The notes: generated by a model not told the origin, from the sequence alone. A DNA stretch of 64,000 bases from Nansenia antarctica (GCA_963989245.1 OZ022355.1:19974761-20038760), one strand, 5' to 3'; positions 1 to 10,971 are shown, counted from the first letter of the stretch. Numbers and translations are program-made.

Positions 1-407
1 GAGGAATCAGAAAATATATGTGACAGGGCATGGTTAAAAAGTCCTCAACTAGGGCAAAATCTTTTTTCTGTTTTTTCCGGATTATGAAAGGGTAAATTGT
101 AACCTTTAAAATGATGTGTCATACATTGAAATCTGAAACAAGTTGAAGAAGTCATGGATATTTGAATGTTGATACCCCCTGAACCACCGTACTGAGATAT
201 CCAGCCTCAAAAGTCTTTGTTCGTTTTTCACAGAGGTAATGGGTGGGAACAATATCTGGTTAACTCCACCCTAATCACTCCCTCAAGACAACCACACCCT
301 CAAGACAACCACTTCCCCATTACACTACCTGTCATTACCTACCTGTCATCTGTCAGTGGGGTTGTCAGCTAACCAAAATTGCAGGGCTGACAACGTTTAA
401 ATAGCTA

Positions 408-408
<1 letters not shown>
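1..408. other. Intergenic, no feature seen
   Basis: AT-rich non-coding sequence. The only internal structure is a short direct repeat of a CCCTCAAGACAACCAC-like motif near 280-310. I see no open frame of note and no RNA gene. Confidence 0.6.

Positions 409-443
<35 letters not shown>
409..443. repeat. (AAT)n microsatellite
   Basis: About 11 uninterrupted AAT units. On the minus strand this follows a LINE-like 3' end (444 to about 700), and a short-repeat tail is normal for L2/CR1-type LINEs. Confidence 0.85.
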
Positions 444-700
444 TCAAGATTCATGATTTTTTATTGCCATGTGTGCCAAAAGTTTATTACGTCCCATTAC
501 AAGTACAAGAGAGTAAAATTCATGGCAATGGAAAACATTTGGCAAGATACAATTGAGCAATACAATAATAGAATGGTAAAAAAGAATAATGTTGTCCGTG
601 TGCATATGCATTCATCATTATAGTCCATAAAGCATCTAGTGGGACTTCGGTGTAGTTCCTTCCCATCCCATCTGGGCATCAAAGCTGTAATAAAAAAAGA
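444..700 (-). mobile_element. Probable LINE 3' end remnant (L2/CR1-like)
   Basis: Read on the minus strand, the sequence ends in GGCAATAAAAAATCATGAA and then an ATT microsatellite instead of poly(A). This is the style of L2/CR1 tails in fish. No coding part is recognisable, so the call rests on the tail alone. Confidence 0.35.
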
Positions 701-1053
701 AGACAGTACATTTAAAATGATTGCCCACTGTTACCAACACCACTTTTATGAAATAGCCTACTACTATCTTCATAAAATAGAATTGCTTATACAATGACAA
801 TGACAAATACCTGAAGTGCTGGTGACTCTCATCAAGGTGTAATCTCTCAGAACCTCTCACCTCGTCATTCTGTAACACAAATTTCAGGTCAGAGGTGTGG
901 ACACTTCTTCTCCAGTGTAGGTTTTCCATAGACTCAGTGTACTGTACTTGTACTGAAGTAGGCTAGTGAAATCATTTCAATTCACAGTATTATTCTACAG
1001 CAAATCTACATATCAATGAATTAATCATTATTTTTGATTCCACATAACATTAC

Positions 1054-1569
1054 CAGGGTTTTCCCTGGCTCAAAATGAGGCGGAGGTGGTACCAGTGGTG
1101 TTTGACATCGGGGGGGCTGTCTGGGGGTCCTTAAACGAGCATCAAACACTTAATTTCTTGATTCTGGTTAATTGATATGCACCAATTTGTGACCTTTCTG
1201 CATCAACTTATGGTGGAAATGTCATTATTTATGTAAAGGAAAACACAATATTCAGGCACCAGATGACCAATCAAAATATAATGTAATATAATGCAATATA
1301 AGGCTCTCAGGCATTCTGTACTTTCAAATATGTATTCTCCTTGAGCAGTCAATATCAACTATCAGCTATTTCGTAAGCAAAAACGAAAGCTAACATATTT
1401 GCGAAACAGCGCCCCCGCCACCACGTCGGCGCAGTGCCGCAATTGCAGTTAGAAATGACAGAAATCCACCGTAGAAAATACGACTGTCAGAGTTTTGTCG
1501 AGAGCTGGAGGCGGCAAGAAATATGACGGAGGCAGCCGCCTCAAAATTCTCTATGCAGGAAAAACCCTG
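1054..1569. mobile_element. Small non-autonomous DNA transposon (MITE)
   Basis: The left end begins CAGGGTTTTCCCTGGC and the right end, reverse complemented, begins CAGGGTTTTTCCTGCA, so the element has imperfect terminal inverted repeats. It is flanked by a direct 5-bp repeat ATTAC (1049-1053 and 1570-1574). CAGGG termini suggest the hAT superfamily, but hAT elements normally make 8-bp duplications, so the class is tentative. No transposase is encoded. Confidence 0.55.
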
Positions 1570-1670
1570 ATTACCGTTCATTACAAAAGCATTTACTTTT
1601 TCTATAATCTATTACATCTCTAACAAAGCTAGCTAGCTAGCTAACAAGCTAACACTGGTTTGGCTAGCTG

Positions 1671-1672
<2 letters not shown>

Positions 1673-1720
<48 letters not shown>
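1673..1720. repeat. (CA)n microsatellite
   Basis: About 24 CA units, preceded by a short GCTA-rich tract (1628-1650). Confidence 0.9.
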
Positions 1721-1724
<4 letters not shown>

Positions 1725-2440
1725 ATGGGGCATGAAACATATTACACTATGTTGCATGTTTAGTAGGTCTCCAACAAATGTATTTATTCATTATGTTTTA
1801 TCTTTGACAACGTATTTCTTCCTCCCACCATCTCATTAGTTTTGGAGAGGGGTGGCATCGTGGTGAGCAGTTTCAGTGGTCTGATAACTGATGCTAACAA
1901 CAGCGCTATCTACCTTACTCACAAAACAACAAATAACTGTTTGGCTATCCTAAGTAAACAACACAAAATCCTAGTATACAACACATGTAACTCACTAAAA
2001 CTTACCCAAGAACACAGCAGAAGGTCTGTCTGCAGACGACTGTCCCATGAAAGTGAACTGATGTGGAGATCAATGTCTGAAATCCTGTTGTCTTCTTGTC
2101 ATCGTCAGATTCGGAGTTCGGAGTTCCCGTTATGTATAGTCCAATATGAAGAAGCTACCTCTACCAAGATGAGCTAGGAAACGCAACAGTTTCAACCTCG
2201 CTAACCCCAGAGGCAGCGAAACTGCTGGGCCCGACTCAGTATCCCCACCTCCCACTTGCTATTGGTCCAGGTACCGAGTGGAAACAGCTGGGTAGTTTCA
2301 CTCGGCAGGTAGCGAGCATATGTCAGGGGTGGGAGGACATGAGTGAGAAACCGGGCTGGCAGCGATACCAAAATATAGAACGAAAAAGCCTAGTATGGGT
2401 TATAACAATGACACCACACACGAATTTGGACGAATGACAA
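1721..2440. other. Non-coding flank, no gene recognised
   Basis: A 111-codon frame (1842-2177) shows no family motif and is probably chance. The stretch 2180-2440 precedes the first recognisable retroviral sequence. A degraded protease, gag or LTR could hide here, but I see no LTR-like TG...CA block and no primer-binding site. Confidence 0.4.
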
Positions 2441-2458
2441 ATAATACTATTAAGTGCA

Positions 2459-3274
2459 GAGGCTGAGAATGCACTTAAAGTGATTCCAGATAACCTCTGG
2501 TCCAAAGGAAAGACCGATGTGGGATTAATTTCCAAAGTAAAACCAGTACGGGTCAAAGCCAAATCAACCTATCGACCCAATGTCAGACAATACCCATTAA
2601 AAGACGACGCTCGCATAGGTATCAAACCAGTTATACAGGACATGATAAAAGCAGGCATTCTTAGAGAATGCCCCGACGCAGAATGCAATACACCAATATT
2701 TCCTGTAAAGAAGGCAGACCAAACGTCATGGAGAATGGTGCAGGATCTCCGAGCTGTAAACCAAGCCACACAGGGCGCGGCTGCAGTCGTAGCAGATCCT
2801 CACATTCTACTAAACAGTTTATTTGCAGGACAAACATACTTCTCTGTTATAGACCTTAGCAATGCGTTCTTCTCCATCCCAGTGGATAAAGATTCACAGG
2901 GGTGGTTCGCGTTTACATACGAACACAAAAAATACACATACACACGCATGCCACAAGGGTGGTCTGAAAGTCCAATGATTTTCCACCAGGCAATGCAAAA
3001 TTGCCTGGCGGACCTTCCTATTCCAGAGTCCTCACAGATTCTGCAATATGTAGACGACCTGCTGGTGGCCGCCCCCACCAAACAGGAATGTATGGCCGTC
3101 ACGATCCAGTTGCTACAGCATCTGGAAAAAACAGGAAGTAAAGTATCAAAATCGAAACTCCAAATATGTCAAGAAGCAGTTGTGTTCTTAGGACACACAT
3201 TAAACAAAGAAGGGCGTCGCATTAACCCAGACAGAAAAACATCAATGACGGCAACACCACAACCACAGACTTTT
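2459..3274 (+). pseudogene. pol: ERV1 pol segment 1: reverse transcriptase fingers and palm
   Basis: The frame is open from just after a TGA at 2435 to the LINE junction. Visible features are the RT entry (LWSKGKTDVG), the finger motif TPIFPVKKAD, the first catalytic aspartate in SVIDLSNAFF, the MPQGW motif, and the catalytic YVDDLL near 3046-3063. The frame ends in a TGA created by the inserted LINE tail. The ATG-less start (a GTG at 2480) and missing protease show that this is an internal piece of a gag-pro-pol frame. Retroviral RT copies genomic RNA into DNA. This copy is cut before the thumb and connection and is not functional alone. Confidence 0.88.
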
Positions 3275-5346
3275 GATTGATTGATTGAAAACTTTATTAG
3301 AAGATTTGCAGAAGTAGGTACATGACAGTACATATTACATACAAGGTCAACTAACAGGATAAAAACCCAAGAAAGCCACTGGCTTATTTCAATTGGGGTC
3401 CTTGATTCTCAATTCATCGTTACATGTAAGACAGACAAAGAAAAAAAAAACTAGTACTATCTACAAGATAATACAGACAAATAACTATTACTATCTACAA
3501 GATAAAAATACATCCATCATGGGAAGAACAATACAACAAAACATCAGGTATGTACAGCGGGTAGGACAGGTGGGGACATACACCACAGGTGGGGGCGGGG
3601 GACAAAACACAAAGTATGTACAGTGGGTAGTTCGGGTCTTTTAATCTGATTTTTGATTTAGAGGGTCCAGTTACGGATTGCAGCCTCCTGTAAATGTTTT
3701 TTGAGAGTGGTTTTGAAGGTGGGCAGTGTTTTGCACTCCTTTAAGATTATAGGAAGGGCGTTCCACATTTTTACTGCATAGTTTGCAAACGAGTTTAACC
3801 CCTTGTTTGTGGTGCAACGCGGTTGAACGTGGTTCGTGGAGCTTCCTCTGGTGTTGTATGTGTGGACGTTGTTCACTTTTTGGAAGTATGTTGACAGGTA
3901 CTTGGGTGTCTTTGTGGTGTAGCGTATCTTGAAGACCAGGCCCAGTGCAAGCTGCTGCACTCTGTCAACTACTCGTAGCCAATCAAGGCTCAAAAAATGA
4001 GCAGCGGTTAGATGTGTCCTAGGGTTGAGGCCTAGCAGAAGCCTAACCAGTTTATTTTGGGCTGTCTGGAGTCTTGTTTTATGGGCCTTTGTGGTTCTAT
4101 AGTACCATGATGTTACGGCATAGTCGAAGTGACATTGAATGAGAGCTCCTGATAGGGTCCTCAGTGTGTTTTTACTGACAAGTGAGGATATCCTGTACAA
4201 GAATCTAGTTCTATGGTTCACTTTTTTGATGACTTTTGCTGCCATTTTATCTCCGGAAAGATTTGCCTCTAAGATGGAGCCCAGGTATGTAATATGCTCT
4301 TTTCTTGTGATATTAATGTTACCCACTTTTATTTTAAAATGTTCAGCCTTTCTGAGTTTAGATGGGGATCCGTATAGGATGGTTTCAGTTTTACCTAGGT
4401 GTATTGATAGTTTATTGTCAGCTAGCCAGATGCAGATTCTACTCAGTTCAGTGCTTAGCGCTTTTTCCACCTGCAATATGTCCCTGTCAGAGACCAGCAG
4501 AGCCGAATCATCCGCGAACAGGAACAAATTGCAATCACATGCTGATGACATGTCATTCACATATATTAGGAACAGTAAAGGTCCCAATATGCTTCCTTGT
4601 GGAACGCCGCAGGTCACTGGGAGGGGGGGGGACAGTGTTCCGTTCACACTAACCACCTGTTCCCTCCCCTCTAAGTAGGATTGCATCCAGCTCACCGATG
4701 TTCCATCGAACCCAATTGCTTTCAGTTTATCTAACAATATGTGGTGATCTACTGTGTCGAAGGCCTTCTGGAGGTCCAGCATGACCATGCCGCAGTATTT
4801 GCCCGAGTCCACCTCATGGTTGATGTGGTCGTTCAAATAGAGAAGACATGTGTCAGTGGAATGGGATGTTCTGAATCCTGATTGAAATTCATACATCAGA
4901 TTTTTTTCGGTAAGGTACCTATCAACCTGTTCATAAACTATTTTTTCCATAAGTTTCGAGATGGAATTAAGAATAGAAACAGGTCGGTAGTTGCCTGGGT
5001 CTAATTTGCTTCCTTTTTTATACAGTGGGGTTACCCTTGCTATTTTAAAGTCAAGGGGGACGTGTCCCTGTTTGATGGAGAGGTTTATTATGTGGGTGAT
5101 GATTGGGGTAATGGAGGCAGCTGAGTATTTTAGAAATCTGGCTGGAATATTGTCATGGCCCGTGGCCTTTTCTGAGTGTAGCGCGCCCAGCTTTTTAAAC
5201 ACCTCATCGTTTGACACCATGGAGAGTTTAAAATCATCTTTGCGTACACACAGTTTATTGTAGAACGCACGGATGTGCTCTACACCATAACGCCCTGAGT
5301 GGGGTGGTAGATTGTTAACTAATTTAGTGGCTATGGTTGTAAAGAA
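3275..5346 (-). mobile_element. LINE insertion (L2/CR1-type), 5' truncated, inside ERV1 pol
   Basis: The minus strand carries an open RT frame and a 3' UTR ending in AATAAAGTTTTC followed by ATCA repeats (3275-3290). The tail is short repeats, not poly(A), as in L2/CR1 LINEs. The element lacks the upstream endonuclease part, which is typical 5' truncation. The insertion point lies within ERV1 pol, between codons for the RT palm and the thumb. The exact ends are uncertain by a few bases because A-rich sequence occurs on both sides, and I see no clear target duplication. Confidence 0.85.
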
Positions 5347-5358
5347 AGTAAGAAACAA
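3658..5358 (-). CDS. LINE reverse transcriptase, C-terminal 566 codons
   Basis: The frame is open for 566 codons and ends at TAA-type stop position 3658. RT motifs run in order: GNYRPVSILNSISK, FQSGFRTSHSTDT, the first catalytic aspartate in MVMLDLQKAFDTVDH, GVPQGSILGPLLFLIYVND, the catalytic FADDSALL, then a C-terminal region ending in QEAAIRNWTL. Such proteins prime reverse transcription at a nicked target site. No apurinic endonuclease domain is present, and the apparent start lies in sequence at the junction, so the true N terminus is missing. The reading frame is intact over its whole length, which points to a fairly recent insertion. Confidence 0.85.
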   Translation of the reverse strand: MFLTFFTTIATKLVNNLPPHSGRYGVEHIRAFYNKLCVRKDDFKLSMVSNDEVFKKLGALHSEKATGHDNIPARFLKYSAASITPIITHIINLSIKQGHVPLDFKIARVTPLYKKGSKLDPGNYRPVSILNSISKLMEKIVYEQVDRYLTEKNLMYEFQSGFRTSHSTDTCLLYLNDHINHEVDSGKYCGMVMLDLQKAFDTVDHHILLDKLKAIGFDGTSVSWMQSYLEGREQVVSVNGTLSPPLPVTCGVPQGSILGPLLFLIYVNDMSSACDCNLFLFADDSALLVSDRDILQVEKALSTELSRICIWLADNKLSIHLGKTETILYGSPSKLRKAEHFKIKVGNINITRKEHITYLGSILEANLSGDKMAAKVIKKVNHRTRFLYRISSLVSKNTLRTLSGALIQCHFDYAVTSWYYRTTKAHKTRLQTAQNKLVRLLLGLNPRTHLTAAHFLSLDWLRVVDRVQQLALGLVFKIRYTTKTPKYLSTYFQKVNNVHTYNTRGSSTNHVQPRCTTNKGLNSFANYAVKMWNALPIILKECKTLPTFKTTLKKHLQEAAIRNWTL

Positions 5359-5715
5359 ATGATGCAGTTCTTAGGAATGACAAACTACTGCAGGGCTTGG
5401 GTGGCGGAATATGCTGCCATCACCCAACCCCTGCTGAATCTGATATACACAGACACATTAAAAATTAGCGATAAACTCGATTGGAACACGGAAGCATTAG
5501 ACGCATTTAATACACTAAAACAAAGTATAGTGAGCTCCTCCGTACTCGCATTACCAGACTATGGGAAACCATTTACTCAGATGGTAGATTGCAAACAAGG
5601 ATTTATGACCTCAGTATTGACTCAAAAACATGGAGAAAAACAGCAACCCATTGGGTTCTACTCTAAACGATTAGACCCAGTATCATTGGCACTTCCACCG
5701 TGTGTTCAGGCTGTC
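5347..5715 (+). pseudogene. pol: ERV1 pol segment 2: RT thumb/connection
   Basis: The retroviral frame resumes after the LINE at FLGMTNYCRAWV, the thumb motif equivalent to FLGxxGFCRxW in gammaretroviruses. It runs through the connection region (QPIGFYSKRLDPVSLALPPC) and stops at the hAT insertion at 5716. The first methionines at 5359 are internal codons, not a start. Downstream of 5716 the open frame continues only by chance into the hAT terminus. Confidence 0.85.
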
Positions 5716-7449
5716 CAGTGGCGGGCGGTGCATTTCACACCTAGGCCTTCAGTGATGTCCTACCTGAATTATTCCACCTCTTAATACCATCACTATGACG
5801 CCATGGCTCTAGTAGAAACTATACATTTAGACAGAAATGCAGTATAACCGGGCGTTGCTGTGATGTTCATATCTGATATAGGGGTATACCCCTTTAAGAG
5901 GGCACGGAAGTTAGGTAGCATATCGTAGCACGGAGAGTAGAACGGAATAAAGAGATCACAAGTTTGGTTGACTGACTGAGATAGCCCTTTATTTTAAAAA
6001 GTTATGAGCATTTTAATGTAGCATGTCAAAAAAAGTGAAAGGGGAGAAATCCTCCCCTTTCTCCTCCGGGTCGGGGGAGGAGCCTATCGGCCGGTCTCGT
6101 TAGTCTGCTTGTGATGCGGTGGTAGTCTGCTTGCCTCGTCGGTATGCGAGGGACAGATCCATTTGTGTGTCTTCTAGTTAAGATGTTATTACTTTATGCT
6201 TATTGTGAGCATCAGTAAACTGGCAATAACACAGGTGGAAGTATCGTCTCTCCTTTCGCTCATGTGTGCGTGCGTTGCTTAACTGAGAATGAGACACGTT
6301 CAACGTGATGTTGTTTCGCTAGCAAACTACCCGCCACAAAAACATAAAAATAAGTACTTTCTCTTTTGTTTTCTTAAAATGTTTATTCACCATAATGTAG
6401 TATGGAGTTCAAAGTACTAGAATACCACATAATATCAAAATCGCCAAAATCGCGATTTCCATCTATATTTGCTCTTTGCCACGAACGAACGCCAGCGACA
6501 TCCGACGGGTTTTCCCAGGCCACCACACATATATACAACATTACAATATACAGCACCCCGGGAAGGGATTAAAAGATCGCATTGAAGCCCCACTTACTCA
6601 CACAGCTGAGCCAGTGCACCGCACCACACCACACTCTATCTACGAAACCCAGGGTCGCTCCGTATATCTACATCTCTCGCAGCAAAAATTTAATGCTTTG
6701 TACTCACCAAAACAACTGATTATTTGAACACAAAATCCATCCTCCTTTCTTTCCTCAAGAAGACTTCAATGTCTTTGTTGTACAGTTGATCAGTTCCACC
6801 AATAAGTCATTTTCTACATGGATAGCCTCGCTAACGTCGGGGTTGGCGGTTCTCTTCTGATTATGTCTAGCTTTTCTTAGAAGGTTCTTCTTTGTTGTTA
6901 TAATATCTGCCACCAAATCTACCTCTTCTCCTCCTTCAGCCATTGTGGCTGCTTGAAGAACAACAGTTTACATCTACAGAAATTAGCTCCATCAAGTTCA
7001 GTGTGCTAGCTCTGCCTCCCAATAGTTTGTATCCAATCAAAAGACGTGCAGGTGCTGATCAGGTGCTCCGCCATCCAGCAGGCGCCGTCGTCGGATTTGC
7101 TTGGATTTGCTCGCCAACTCGAGATCTGACCACGGTACGCCACAGCTCTTTTCTCGCTCACTTTAAATTACAATCTGTACTCGCGCCACTGTTGAATCTG
7201 CAGGCGGGCAGATTTCTTGGTACCCTGGCAACACATTATGGCTGAAATTATATGATTGGATAAAAGCTCTAACAGCCCTCCAAATGGCTGGAAGCAGCGC
7301 AACCAAGAGGAAAGCTATGAAATTAAGAGAATAGACTAGGGAATAATTTAATACGTATTTGTGGAAAAAATATATAAACATTTAATTTATATTCTGATGA
7401 TGTTTAGGCCAGCAGAGAAGGCCTTGCTGGCCCTGACGGCCCACCACTG
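5716..7449. mobile_element. hAT-superfamily DNA transposon inside ERV1 pol, perfect 8-bp TSD
   Basis: The left terminus starts CAGTGGCGGGCGGTGCATTT and the right terminus, reverse complemented, starts CAGTGGTGGGCCGTCAGGGC, giving imperfect terminal inverted repeats that also share AGGCCTTC internally. The flanks carry identical 8-bp copies of AGGCTGTC (5708-5715 and 7450-7457). CAGTG termini plus an 8-bp duplication are diagnostic of hAT. At 1734 bp it is too short for a complete transposase. A 62-codon minus-strand frame (6755-6943, starting MAEGGEEVDL) could be a leftover first exon, but I do not recognise it. Confidence 0.88.
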
Positions 7450-8315
7450 AGGCTGTCTGCGCGGCAGCAATGACAGTACAATGCACGGCAGAAATAGTCC
7501 TGTTCCACCCATTGAGGTTATTAGTACCCCACGCTGTCTCCATGATGCTGAATGAAACAAAAAGGGCGTTCCTCTCACCAGCTCGTTTCCTCGCTCTGAC
7601 AGCCACGCTACTGTCACAACCTCACATTAGCATAGAACGGTGCACAGTGTTAAACCCCGCTACACTGATGCCCACCCCAGATGATGGAAACCCCCATTCG
7701 TGTAAAGAGGAAACAGAACAAATTTGCAAACCACGGCGAGACCTAAAAAATACTGCACTAGGGAAAGGAGAAGTGTGGTATGTGGATGGGCCTTGCTCAA
7801 AGTCACTGACAGGACAGAACATGACAGGATACGCTGTAGTATCAGACACATCAATCATCGAAGCTGGCAAACTACCACACTCACATTCAGCTCAAGCAGC
7901 TGAATTAGTAGCATTAACAAAAGCATGTGTAGCAGCCAAAGGAATAGACATCACATTATACACCGATAGCCAATATGCATATTCAGCGACACACACCTTC
8001 GCTGCACAATGGGCTAGGAGAGGAATGAAAACCTCTACAGGGAAACCTATAACACACTCAGAACTGCTGACCAAATTACTGGAAGCAGTTCTGCTACCTC
8101 GCTCCCTAGCTATATGCAAATGCACTGCACACACCAAAGGAACAGACAGAACATCGAAAGGAAATTATTTTGCAGACAGAACAGCAAAAGAAGCGGCTGC
8201 GGGTAAATACGGAACTGAGATTCTCGTCAGCACGAAACCACTTCCGCAGCCAATACCATTTGAAGCTATTATAGACATGCAGGACAATGCATCAGACAAA
8301 GAAAAAACTAAATAG
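7450..8315 (+). pseudogene. pol: ERV1 pol segment 3: connection end and RNase H
   Basis: The retroviral frame restarts directly after the hAT target duplication, in the same phase as segment 2. After the connection-like part (VLFHPLRLLVPHAVSMML) comes RNase H, with its four acidic residues visible in VWYVDGPC, AAELVALTKAC, LYTDSQYAYS and YFADRTAKEAA. RNase H removes the RNA strand of RNA:DNA hybrids. The segment ends at a TAG (8313-8315), and the same frame continues beyond it into integrase, so this looks like a point mutation rather than a designed boundary. Confidence 0.85.
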
Positions 8316-9395
8316 GCTAGAGACAACGCAGTCCTAGGGACTGACAAAGTTTATAGAATAAATGGGAAAATTGTATTACCACGAAGCCTCTACAAAACAG
8401 CGGCTCATTTGATACATGGTGTTTGTCACGTATCAACAGCAGTGATGTTGGACACGATTAATGCACATTTTCACACATATAATTACACACAATTTTCAAA
8501 AAACTTTTGTAGATCGTGTATGACCTGCTGCAAACATAATTCACAAGGAAATGAAAGACCAAAGAGGGGCAAGTTCCCCTCTGCAGAACATCCATTTCAA
8601 CACATGCATATGGATTTTATCGAACTCCACAGCTCTGGGCCAAACAAGTACAGATACTGTTTGACCCTCATCTGTCCAATGTCAAAAGGGGTTGAAATAG
8701 TACCCTCAAAAACGAATGATGCACTTACAGTGGCCAAAGCCATATGTAACCGCATCATTCCAAACCACGGCATCCCAGAAAAAATATATAGTGATAATGG
8801 CTCACATTTCGTGAACGAATTGATCAAACACTTGTCCAAACACCTGGACATTGAACTAAATAATCACTGTTCCTATCACCCTCAAAGTGCAGGGTTGATA
8901 GAGAGAACGAACGGCACAATCAAACTAAGACTTAAGAAAGCAATGGAAGAAACTGGGCGAAGGTGGGAAGAGTGTGTTTCTCTAGTGGAAACACACATGA
9001 GAATAACACCGACACCTATGGGTTTGTCCCCATTTGAAATAGTAAATGGGAGAAGGTTTAGACTACCCATAGTAGACGACATTAGGGAAGTAGATTTGGC
9101 AGAAACGGAAAACACACTGGCCACGTGGATGGCCCAGCTATTTAGGAAACAGGAAATAGCCAGAACAAATAATCTGCCAGACCTCTCTGTTTCCCTACAG
9201 GATTCCAGACTACAACCTGGTGACCAGATCCTCATCAAAGAAATAAAAAGAAAACATTGGCACAGCCCGCGGTGGGTTGGGCCATTTGAGGTGCTGCTGA
9301 GCACCCCAACTGCTGTCAAGATAGCAGAACGAGATACGTGGATACACCAAAGCCATTGTAAGAAAGTGACTTTGTTTCCCTCGAACGACGGGTAG
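8316..9395 (+). CDS. pol: ERV1 integrase, near-complete open frame after a stop
   Basis: The frame is open from the TAG at 8313 to the natural end at 9395, in the same phase as RNase H. The N-terminal zinc-binding HHCC pattern is visible (HGVCH then CRSCMTCC). The catalytic D,D-35-E triad is in HMDFIEL, YSDNGSHF and GLIERTNGT. A C-terminal DNA-binding part with PRWVGPFEVLLSTP follows. This is the full retroviral integrase architecture, which inserts viral cDNA into the chromosome. The first ATG is at 8409, but as part of gag-pol there would be no separate start. It is not expected to be expressed as an integrase here. Confidence 0.85.
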   Translation, partial: ARDNAVLGTDKVYRINGKIVLPRSLYKTAAHLIHGVCHVSTAVMLDTINAHFHTYNYTQFSKNFCRSCMTCCKHNSQGNERPKRGKFPSAEHPFQHMHMDFIELHSSGPNKYRYCLTLICPMSKGVEIVPSKTNDALTVAKAICNRIIPNHGIPEKIYSDNGSHFVNELIKHLSKHLDIELNNHCSYHPQSAGLIERTNGTIKLRLKKAMEETGRRWEECVSLVETHMRITPTPMGLSPFEIVNGRRFRLPIVDDIREVDLAETENTLATWMAQLFRKQEIARTNNLPDLSVSLQDSRLQPGDQILIKEIKRKHWHSPRWVGPFEVLLSTPTAVKIAERDTWIHQSHCKKVTLFPSNDG

Positions 9396-9488
9396 TGGTG
9401 GAAGCCCGGCTACAAAGGGGTCTATTCTTATAGTGAGTAGTACGTCTCAAACCCGGTGAAGAATTCTCCAGATCCACTACCTCTTAGA

Positions 9489-10955
9489 ATGAGGGGACCA
9501 CATCCTTTTTGGACAATGGTGCTCCTGGCTTTAGGCCTCACTCTGTTATTTATAGGACAGACTCCAGAGCAAGATACTGATACTGATACACGAACACGAC
9601 GATATCTGACTAACCTAACACAAGACAAAGACACCATTACGCACCCTTTTCTGACTAACACATGGTACAAATATGTTCACAGACAGATGCAAAATAGGAA
9701 TATGACTGACTGTTATGTTTGCTCCCATTTGCCTGTCTCAGCCAGCCACCCCTCTCTGTGGGTGGTTCCGCTCTCAAGACGACGAACAGAGTGCCTCATA
9801 AGCAAAATGACTGGAAATGACAACGAAACCACACAGTTCAGGAACGAAACTTATGCCCCATGCAGAGAAACGCACCCCTTGCATTTCCATTTGCCCAAAC
9901 CACTCTTGACCCCTCTAGTCAGACTCGAACCTGGGGTCGAGCTCTCTGACTGCTTTACAAAGAATGGAACAATTCCTCTAGGGAAACTCCCTAAGATAAG
10001 ATGCCAAGATACTTGGACAATACCAGATTACGTTGCAAAAAATGGCAAAACACAGTTCTATCCGTATCCCGATAGGAACTTAAAACGTTGGACAAGAATG
10101 AAAGATTTCCCTAGAAATGGCACTCAGCCAGTACAGGGGATATATTGGGTCTGTGGGAACAAGGCATACACCCATCTCCCAGGTAACTGGACCGGGGTGT
10201 GTGCCTCCGTTGCCCTATCAGAACACACTTACATCATGACCCATGACATCTCCTCCCGACGACCCAAACAAGACGCCCAGGTCCAGGCACACGACCCAGT
10301 CTGGGGCAGTGATGTCCCAGATGACAAGAAACTCTGGACTACTTGTCAAAAGATTGTACATGCATTATTCCCCTGGATAGGGGTAGGGAAGCATTCCCTG
10401 CGCCTAGAAACCCTGAACTATCAATTGGAGATATTTGTAAATGCATCCCTTACGATAAACGAAGCCCAGAGCCGCGAAATCGATCAGATCAGACTGATGG
10501 CACTCCAGAACCGAATGGCCCTTGACCTATTGACTGCAGTGGCAGGAGGAACATGTGTGATGCTTAACACCACATGCTGCACTTACATCACCGACAACTT
10601 ACACTCGCCCAACGTGACTGACGCTATGAACCGACTCCGTGACTTGCAACACATCCTGGCAACAACCCACACTGATCAGAATGCGTGGGGATGGTTGGAT
10701 TGGCTGAACCTGGGAGGCATGAAACAACTATTAGTAAAAGGACTAATGATTTTCTTTGTTGTAATGATATTTCTGGCTGTGCTTGTTTGTTGTGTCTTCC
10801 CCTGCTTCAAAGCTATGACTAACAAACTGATTTCAGGAATATTTGTACAACAAATGTTGACTCGAGAAATTATGATGGAACCTAAGTACCAACCTCTAAC
10901 CCAAGTTGAGAAAGATGAATATCATGTCTGTGATCTGTACGGCGACGTTGAATGA
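9489..10955 (+). CDS. env: ERV1 envelope glycoprotein, uninterrupted frame (488 codons)
   Basis: I take the ATG at 9489 as start; the frame also extends upstream to a GTG at 9456. Residues about 8-24 form a hydrophobic signal segment. The surface subunit has many N-glycosylation sites and a CYVC motif (about residue 75), the CXXC type that links covalently to the transmembrane subunit. The transmembrane part has an LQNRMALDLL motif (about 338), then CVMLNTTCC, the CX6CC signature of gammaretrovirus-type envelopes. A membrane anchor lies at about 418-440 and a tail of about 50 residues follows. I see no clear furin consensus at the expected subunit border. No stop or frameshift interrupts it, unlike pol. 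Confidence 0.87.
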   Translation: MRGPHPFWTMVLLALGLTLLFIGQTPEQDTDTDTRTRRYLTNLTQDKDTITHPFLTNTWYKYVHRQMQNRNMTDCYVCSHLPVSASHPSLWVVPLSRRRTECLISKMTGNDNETTQFRNETYAPCRETHPLHFHLPKPLLTPLVRLEPGVELSDCFTKNGTIPLGKLPKIRCQDTWTIPDYVAKNGKTQFYPYPDRNLKRWTRMKDFPRNGTQPVQGIYWVCGNKAYTHLPGNWTGVCASVALSEHTYIMTHDISSRRPKQDAQVQAHDPVWGSDVPDDKKLWTTCQKIVHALFPWIGVGKHSLRLETLNYQLEIFVNASLTINEAQSREIDQIRLMALQNRMALDLLTAVAGGTCVMLNTTCCTYITDNLHSPNVTDAMNRLRDLQHILATTHTDQNAWGWLDWLNLGGMKQLLVKGLMIFFVVMIFLAVLVCCVFPCFKAMTNKLISGIFVQQMLTREIMMEPKYQPLTQVEKDEYHVCDLYGDVE

Positions 10956-10971
10956 CGGTTGAACTAGAAAA

